This document shows positions 58,156 to 64,000 of a stretch of DNA of 64,000 nucleotides, in pieces. The notes below the pieces were generated by a model. That model did not search any database. It saw only the letters and a list, made by a program, of their open reading frames with translations, and was not told where the DNA came from. Position 1 is the stretch's first letter; each line of letters begins with the position of its first letter. The position numbers and the translations under genes are program-made. The stretch is from Edaphochlamys debaryana (taxonomy: Eukaryota > Chlorophyta > Chlorophyceae > Chlamydomonadales): the NCBI GenBank assembly GCA_016858145.1, contig JAEHOE010000175.1, forward strand, positions 147,575-211,574. The letters are read 5' to 3'.

Positions 58156-60891
58156 ATGGAAGACCAAGAGCGCCAACATGGCGTTACCGCGTCTGGCTTG
58201 AATGCCATCCCCCTATTCGATCCGGATCTGCATGATGCACGGCAATGGCTAAACCGCATTGAGCGCCACGCCCAGTTGTTTGAATGGCGTGATGAGGATA
58301 AATTGATGGTGGCGTGCTGCCGCCTGAACTCGGTCGCCCAGATTTGGGAGGCGGGGCTTGGACCAGAGCTAGGAAACTGGGCGTCCTTCAGACGGGCTTT
58401 CGTGAACCGGTTCGCCGAGAGAGAGGACGAGTTGTACAGCCGCCTGGCAAACTGCAAGCAGGGGCGCAAGGAGAGCGTGAGGCGCTATGCGGACCGATAT
58501 CGGCACCTGTGCTCACAGCTCAGCATTGATGCAAACGAGGACCCCACATACATGTATAACTTCCTGCGAGGGCTGCAACCCCGCATCCACGCCAAGGTTT
58601 ACCTGTTGCGGCCACGTGACCTTGACGCTGCCATCAGCGATGCCATTTATGTGAGCGAGGGTCTGGACCTGGCGAGGGATGATCAAGGGGATGAGGAGGA
58701 GGGGGAGGATGTGGGCCGGTCTGCGCCCAGTCGCAAGGGCCGAGAGGAGGGTCCCCGGTTTGAGCGGGTGAACCCAGCGCCCCGTTACGAGCTTGTGAGG
58801 CCCGAGCCACGAAGCGGTGGCATGGCACGGGGACGGGACGCGCAAGATCGCCCTCGTGTACGGTGGGATGACCGCCGGGAGCCAATGGGGAGGCGCGAAG
58901 TCACACGCACCCCACCTCGGGCGGCACCTCCCCCTCGCCCACCTGCGTCTCCCACCGGAGGGGCTTCAAACGACATTGAGGCGTTGCGGCGGGAGTTCGC
59001 ACGCCTCTCCGTGAACCTGCAGGAGATGCAAAGGAGGCAGGAGGGTGGTTACCCGACAAGGCGGGGAGATGACCTGGCGACCATGGTCAGCATGGTGGAC
59101 GTAGACCACACTCCTCAGGTCTACTCCGCGCATGGGGGGCCTCTGCGGGGCCGATTCCCGCGCCTGAGCCCGACACCCCCTCGATACCAGTCGCCACGTT
59201 TCCACAACCATCAGGCTCACCGGGATGAGGTGTACCTGAAGCGGATGGGTGACTTCCCGAACACCACGCTGCCCCGCAAGAGGGTGGCGATTGACCCAGC
59301 CAGTTATGTGAATCCTACTGGGGCGGGCGGAGCCCGTGAGGGGCGAGCGGGGGGAGAAGAGGAGCGCCCGCATGTGGCGGCACGGCGTGCTATGCCCGCT
59401 GGGACAAGGATGGACCCACCTCCCGCACAGCCCCCGGCCTTCGAAGCCAGGCGGAGCCCCGGCCGCGTGGGGTGGCGGCCGCCACATCGGGCCGCCGGCG
59501 AGACCATGGGCCGCACGCACGCCATCCCTGCTGGCAACCCGATGGAGGAAGAGGGGAGGGTTGCGGATGAGATCATGCTGAAGGTCAACAAGTTTCCCCT
59601 GACCCTGGGGTCAGCTCTGCGTGTCAACCCTGTCAACGTTTACACAAAGCTAGGTGCTCGGATCCTCAACGTGGCACGTGCCCAGCGCGACAAGGGGGCG
59701 GCGGCCGCGCCTTCCCCCGGTGCGCCAGCTGCGCCCGCGCAGCATGCAGCCGAGATCAACCCGGACTCACCCGACCAAGCTCGGGGCGACCCGATGATTA
59801 TGCACGCCGACCCTGGGGTGGTGATGAAGACCACCGCCTTGGAGCCACCTCGGTTCCAGGTGTGCCGGGCAGAGATCCTCCTGGCTGATGCGGAGGGCGT
59901 CATGGTCAAGACCCCCAGCATCATCGATAGTGGGGCGTCCAACAGCCTGGCGCCGTACCAGACCGTACGGAAGCTACGCCTGCTGCCCAGCATTGAGCCA
60001 ACCAGTGCCACGTTCCTGTCGGCGGACGGGAGCAGTGCGAAACCGTCAGGGCGGATTAGGGAGCTTTTCACATCGACAGGGGACATGGTGATCACGATTG
60101 ACCCATTTGTGAGCCAGGCGAGGTCGTACTACATGCTGCTCGGCTGCGATTGGCTGAGTCAGGCGCGGGCAACCATTTGCTATGACACTTCACGCCTGTA
60201 CTACACGAACGACGATGGGCAACGTAGCTTTATCCCCATCACCTTCCTGAGGTCTCCCGAGGCCATGATGGTGGAGACCATTCCCGAGGAGGACTCACCG
60301 GAGGGGGCCTTGGTGGCGGACTTCGACCCGCCCCCTGCCGCGGCGGCGGGTGCTCGTACGCAGTCCGCAAGCACCAGCGCACCGGGGGCCGGAGAACCCA
60401 TGGATGACGGTGACCTCCCGCCACTCGTGGAGGACTCTGACGAAGATGAGGACGAGGCTGAGGAGGGCGAGGAAGAAGAGGGGAGTGAGGAGGGCAGCAA
60501 CTCGGAGAGCGAGGATGACGATGGGGATGATGATGCTGGGGCCGGAGGGAGCCCAGGCTCATGGGGGTCGTGGGAGGATAATGAGGATGGGCCGGATCAG
60601 GATGACTGGGAGCGGCAAGCCCAGTCAACGCGCCGACCCAACGTTGAGGTGTATCTCTCACCCTCGGCTGCCGGCCCGGCTCGCTCGGCCGCCAGCCCAA
60701 GCGGGCGGACGGCGCCTGCGGGGGAGGGTGAAGGGGCCGTGGCCCAGTGGGAACGAAAGGGTCGGGGCAGACAGAAAGCCTGCCTAGCCCGCCGACCTTC
60801 ACCTCGGCGGAGGAGCACCTGGCAGCAGCCCGGGCCCTCGCTACCCGTGCGTGGGCACGCAACAAGGAAGCGCCCCCAAGGGAGGAGCTGA
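58156..60891 (+). CDS. Retrotransposon Gag plus aspartic protease
   Basis: The ATG at 58156 opens 911 codons. Residues ~25-150 match the retrotransposon Gag fold (A-R-Q-W-L-N-R-I-E-R-H, then F-R-R-A-F-V-N-R-F-A, R-R-Y-A-D-R-Y). A Pro/Arg-rich middle follows, with no C-x2-C-x4-H-x4-C knuckle seen. The protease active site is I-I-D-S-G-A-S-N-S at about residue 589, with L-L-G-C-D-W-L further on. After it comes a strongly acidic Asp/Glu stretch. The last ~40 codons (from about 60770) are Arg/Pro-rich and probably out of frame: the real continuation into pol is one frame back, so the natural protein likely shifts frame at about 60750-60790. Confidence 0.8.
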   Translation: MEDQERQHGVTASGLNAIPLFDPDLHDARQWLNRIERHAQLFEWRDEDKLMVACCRLNSVAQIWEAGLGPELGNWASFRRAFVNRFAEREDELYSRLANCKQGRKESVRRYADRYRHLCSQLSIDANEDPTYMYNFLRGLQPRIHAKVYLLRPRDLDAAISDAIYVSEGLDLARDDQGDEEEGEDVGRSAPSRKGREEGPRFERVNPAPRYELVRPEPRSGGMARGRDAQDRPRVRWDDRREPMGRREVTRTPPRAAPPPRPPASPTGGASNDIEALRREFARLSVNLQEMQRRQEGGYPTRRGDDLATMVSMVDVDHTPQVYSAHGGPLRGRFPRLSPTPPRYQSPRFHNHQAHRDEVYLKRMGDFPNTTLPRKRVAIDPASYVNPTGAGGAREGRAGGEEERPHVAARRAMPAGTRMDPPPAQPPAFEARRSPGRVGWRPPHRAAGETMGRTHAIPAGNPMEEEGRVADEIMLKVNKFPLTLGSALRVNPVNVYTKLGARILNVARAQRDKGAAAAPSPGAPAAPAQHAAEINPDSPDQARGDPMIMHADPGVVMKTTALEPPRFQVCRAEILLADAEGVMVKTPSIIDSGASNSLAPYQTVRKLRLLPSIEPTSATFLSADGSSAKPSGRIRELFTSTGDMVITIDPFVSQARSYYMLLGCDWLSQARATICYDTSRLYYTNDDGQRSFIPITFLRSPEAMMVETIPEEDSPEGALVADFDPPPAAAAGARTQSASTSAPGAGEPMDDGDLPPLVEDSDEDEDEAEEGEEEEGSEEGSNSESEDDDGDDDAGAGGSPGSWGSWEDNEDGPDQDDWERQAQSTRRPNVEVYLSPSAAGPARSAASPSGRTAPAGEGEGAVAQWERKGRGRQKACLARRPSPRRRSTWQQPGPSLPVRGHATRKRPQGRS

Positions 60892-62705
60892 GTAACACGC
60901 TGCGGGAGAGGATCAACCCGGATCTCACCTCGGCACAAAGGGAGGGGATGTATCAGCTCCTGATGCGCAACCATGACATGTTCGCCTTGACGAACAGCGA
61001 GCTGGGGCGCACGACGTGGGTAACCTGCAAGGTGGATACGGGGGACAGCCCTCCGGTTTACACCCCGCCGTACCGAATGTCACGTGTTGAGATGGCGGCG
61101 GTTGATGCGGAGATGGCCAAACTACTGAAGGACGGACTGATCGAGCCCAGCACGAGTGCCTGGGGTTCCCCTGTCATGGTCATCCCTAAGAAGGCTGATC
61201 CCGTGGCGGTCACGGCCGACGGGCAGGATGAGACGAGCAAACCCAAGCCCCCGGCTGAATTCCGGGTGGTGACCGATGCGCGAGCGTGCAACCTGGTCGT
61301 CCGCCCGCAGCGCTACCCAATGGGGAATATCCAGGACCTGTTGGACACCGCCGCCGCCGTCAGGCGGGTCCCACTATGATCTACTCCAGCCTGGACCTCA
61401 AGGCGGGCTACTGGCAGGTGCCCATGCATGATGAAGAGTCGAAAGACAAGCTGACGATTGTGACCCCCACACGCCGCATATCGCCCTACGGTCATGCCCA
61501 TGGGCTTTCGGAACTCAAGTGCGGTGTTCAGCCGGCTGATGTCCCTCGTGATGGCGCCTTTGATGCCCGGCTCTCACTACCAAGAACGGGAGGCTGCAAG
61601 CGCAGACCGCCCACGCCCTCGCCCATGCTGTGTGGCCTTTGCCGACGATGTGCTCACCTTCGCCCCCACGTGGGAGGAGCACTTGAGGGCACTGGAGGAC
61701 GTGTTTGCATGTCTGCGACTGGCGGGCTTGCGCGTGGCGCTGAAGAAGTGCAGGCTTGGCATGAAGAGGGTGATCTTTCTGGGACACCTGCTGGACGGAG
61801 AGAAGGGCACAGTTGAGCCTGACCCGCGTAACTTGGCAACGATTGAGCGGCTACCCGCACCGCGGACGGTCAAGGAGGTGCGCAGTTGGATATCGACGGC
61901 GGCATACTACAAGGCGTTCATCCGCAACTTTAGCCTCAAGGCAAAGCCCCTGTACGAGCTGACGCGCAAGGACCAACCTTGGCAGTGGGGACCGGAGGAG
62001 CACGAGGCGTGGAGCACGTTGCGGCAGGCCCTGCTCAGCACGCCAGTCCTGGCCGCGCCTGACTTCTCCCGGCCGTTCATCATCGCCACGGATTGGAGCA
62101 AGCATGCCGTGGCGGCGATCCTGAGTCAAGTGGGGCCAGATGGGAAGGAGAGGGTGGTGCAGTACGCAAGCAAGAAGATGTCAGGAAGCCAGCTCAACTG
62201 GTCCGCAGCGGACGGCGAGTGCTATGCCGCCGTCTTCGGCGTGACTCACTTCCGCCCATACGTGTGGGGAACGCGCTTCACCCTCCTCACCGATAGTATG
62301 GCGGTGCGGTACTTGATGACCGCCAAGACGTCCAGTCTGCAGGGCAAGCTCGCCCGCATGGCCCTTAAGCTTATGTCGTACGACATGGACATCCAGCATC
62401 GGGCGGGCGAGAAGCATGGGAACGTCGACGGCCTGAGCCGGCTGGCACACTTGGCGGAGGACAGCGACGATGAGGAGCGCCCGCCTGGGGTGGCAAGTGG
62501 AGTGGCAAGCTCAGAACACTGGCAGGCGGAGGCCACCACGGTGGAGATGTGTGCTGGTGAGGCTCCGAGAGCGGAGCTCTCGCCAGAAATCGAGGTCTAC
62601 GTCACGAGCCGTATTGCCTCAGCGCAACCCGTGCGTCGCAGGCCTATGTGCGCCGAATCCGCTGGCCCTGGCGGCGACCGACGACCTCTTTGCCGAAGTC
62701 GGTGA
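60747..62705 (+). pseudogene. Retrotransposon reverse transcriptase and RNase H, frame-broken
   Basis: The first frame (60747-61379) carries the RT start (L-L-K-D-G-L-I-E-P-S-T-S-A-W-G-S-P and R-V-V-T-D-A-R-A-C-N) and stops at 61379. A second frame holds S-L-D-L-K-A-G-Y-W-Q-V-P-M at about 61385-61430. From 61494 a third stretch (same frame as the first) carries M-P-M-G-F-R-N, the catalytic F-A-D-D, L-G-H-L-L, then RNase H (A-T-D-W-S-K-H-A-V-A-A-I) and L-S-R-L-A. Breaks lie near 61360-61380, in a GCC-rich run, and near 61490. Two one-base indels are enough to explain it. Gypsy affiliation rests on the motif order and the protease in the upstream frame. Confidence 0.85.
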
Positions 62706-63155
62706 GCGCCCTAACCGTCGTGACACGGCGCCCCTGGATCCTACGTGGGGTGGCTGCGATCAGGAGGAGGACTTGGGGGATGGCGAGGATGAGGGTACGG
62801 CGGACCTATGGGGAGGAGCGCACACGGTCTGGAGGTGTACATGACTGATGGCGCTCTGAAGCTAACCGTAACTGCAACCTTACTACGCTCCGGATTACCG
62901 GCCGGGTGGCAACCCGCCCGCGCCCCGCATCTCACCGCAGCAGCTTCAGCCAACCAGGCTCTGGACGACGGCTTGCGCGGGAGGAGGCGGCAGAGGGGGA
63001 GGCCACCGCAGGGAGAACCTGGAGTTGGACGAGAGGGAACGACGGGGCGGGCATGACACACGAGACTGGGGTCGTCACAGGTCGCTCGAGCATCCGCTCC
63101 CATCGCTTCCCCCGGTGCCCTGGGTGCCAGCGCCCGGAGCACCGCGGCGCCCCTC
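62706..63155 (+). other. Retroelement spacer, acidic, frames decayed
   Basis: Asp/Glu-rich coding-like pieces appear in changing frames (E-E-D-L-G-D-G-E-D-E). No integrase H-H-C-C or D-D-E motif is seen. Confidence 0.45.
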
Positions 63156-63917
63156 GTGGAAAGAGAGGAGGAGGAGGCCCCGGTGCCCCTCACGCAGCCA
63201 GCCCACGCACCTGTGCGCGCCGCCGAGCACGGTGCGGGTGAGGTGGACGGGATGGACATTCCACAGACTCAACCCGTGGCGCGGGAGGCGGAGGGCCCAG
63301 TCCCCATGGAGGGCGATGATGACCGGACGCAGACACCCTCGGGCGGTGAGGAACCAGGAGTGGTCCCGTCTATCCGGGAACCGAGCCCCAGTCACCGCTC
63401 CGCTGGGGCAAGAGGACGCGACCCCGGGGACGGGGAAGGGGGGCCTCAGACCAAGCGGCAGCGCAGACGGAGCTGCCTGCTAACCGGGGTCGTGGACCCA
63501 GAGAAGGAGGGCACCTCTGAGGAGCGGGGGCAAGGGTCCCCTGAGGACTGGAACCCCGCGATCCGGTGCTCCGTGTGCGGTCAAGGGATGCCTGATGACT
63601 CCTTGCTTCTCTGTGACTATTACGGTGTACCCAGGCCTTCCACACTTTCTGCCTCAACCCGCCCCTGGCCCACGTGCCGCCGGCATGTGGATGTGCCCAG
63701 GCCCACACGCACCGTTTGTACCGCCGCCCCAGTGGCCCCCGCAGCCGCTGCGGCCCCTGCGCCGCCGCAGCCCCGGTGCGCGCCTGGGCGAGTGAACCTG
63801 ACGACGGAAGGCACCGGCGCAGAGGAGGACAGTGGCGGGGTCGGCCGTGAGAGCCTTGTGGTGTCGTGGAGGCCTGAGGACGAGGGGGAAGGAAGAGGAG
63901 GGGGAAGGCATGGGTGA
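63156..63917 (+). pseudogene. Retroelement segment with a broken PHD-type finger
   Basis: An open frame of 253 codons, mostly charged and low complexity. At about 63565 it reads C-S-V-C-G-Q-G-M-P-D-D-S-L-L-L-C-D, the first half of a PHD-like zinc finger. The expected second half (A-F-H-T-F-C-L-N-P-P-L) is present just downstream, but in another frame, and a W-M-C-P piece follows in a third. So the finger is disrupted by two small indels, or the sequence has errors here. A PHD domain in a gypsy element would be a chromatin-targeting module; that is inference. Confidence 0.55.
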
Positions 63918-64000
63918 GGATGTGGCTGTGGAGCTGGAAATTGAGGAGGGAGAAGGGGCGGATGAGGGGGATGAGGCTGGACCCTCGAAAACCCGGGCGG

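Larger units (their letters stand above)
58057..64000 (+). mobile_element. Ty3/gypsy-like LTR retrotransposon (degenerate, truncated by window end)
   Basis: The order is primer-binding-like site, Gag, aspartic protease, reverse transcriptase, RNase H, acidic region, PHD-like finger. Integrase and the 3' LTR are not seen and would lie to the right. Several frameshifts in pol suggest an old copy or assembly errors. Confidence 0.85.

Overview
This is nuclear DNA from a GC-rich eukaryote, most likely a volvocine green alga (Chlamydomonas/Volvox type). The evidence is short phase-conserved GT-AG introns, strongly G/C-ending codons, a large gametolysin-type (peptidase M11) family with hydroxyproline-type Pro/Ser tails, and a CDKL kinase. 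The species cannot be fixed from the window alone. All exon structures were inferred by eye from open frames, splice sites, intron phase and comparison between the paralogues in the window.

Layout: (1) 1-5432 (+), the 3' part of an Ala/Pro/Ser-rich gene with one transmembrane segment. (2) 6331-10212 (+), M11 protease A. (3) 12800-18228 (-), a CDKL-type protein kinase with a ~960-residue low-complexity tail. (4) 21650-56268 (-), a head-to-tail block of M11 genes: C (very long Pro-rich tail), D (one apparent frameshift), E, F, and a two-module gene H+G in which two complete protease modules share one exon. (5) From about 58057 (+) to the window end, a degenerate Ty3/gypsy-like retrotransposon: Gag, aspartic protease, RT/RNase H with frameshifts, and a broken PHD-type finger. 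Long intergenic stretches (10.2-12.8, 18.2-21.6, 29.6-31.4, 35.4-38.5, 47.3-49.9 and 56.3-58.1 kb) show no gene I can support.

The seven M11 modules share one plan: signal peptide, short N-terminal region with a charged K-D-K type loop, a Cys-rich segment, the metal motif QExxHxxGxxH, a Met-turn (S-T-x-M-G), a C-terminal domain ending in a C-R-Y/F ... C-P motif, a Pro/Ser tail, and in four of them a final basic K-G-R-R peptide. They are presumably secreted proteases acting on the Hyp-rich algal wall. In five modules an intron splits the codon of the second metal-binding His, so the active site is visible only after splicing.

The most unusual features are these. A tiny exon of gene C, just after the metal motif, lies inside a minisatellite with six copies, two of them splice- and frame-compatible. 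A coding-like gene lies antisense inside the same intron. A fused double protease carries an active-site Glu-to-Ala change and an in-frame TAG in its first module. Several other modules have altered metal motifs. Together these suggest birth-and-death evolution of a protease array.
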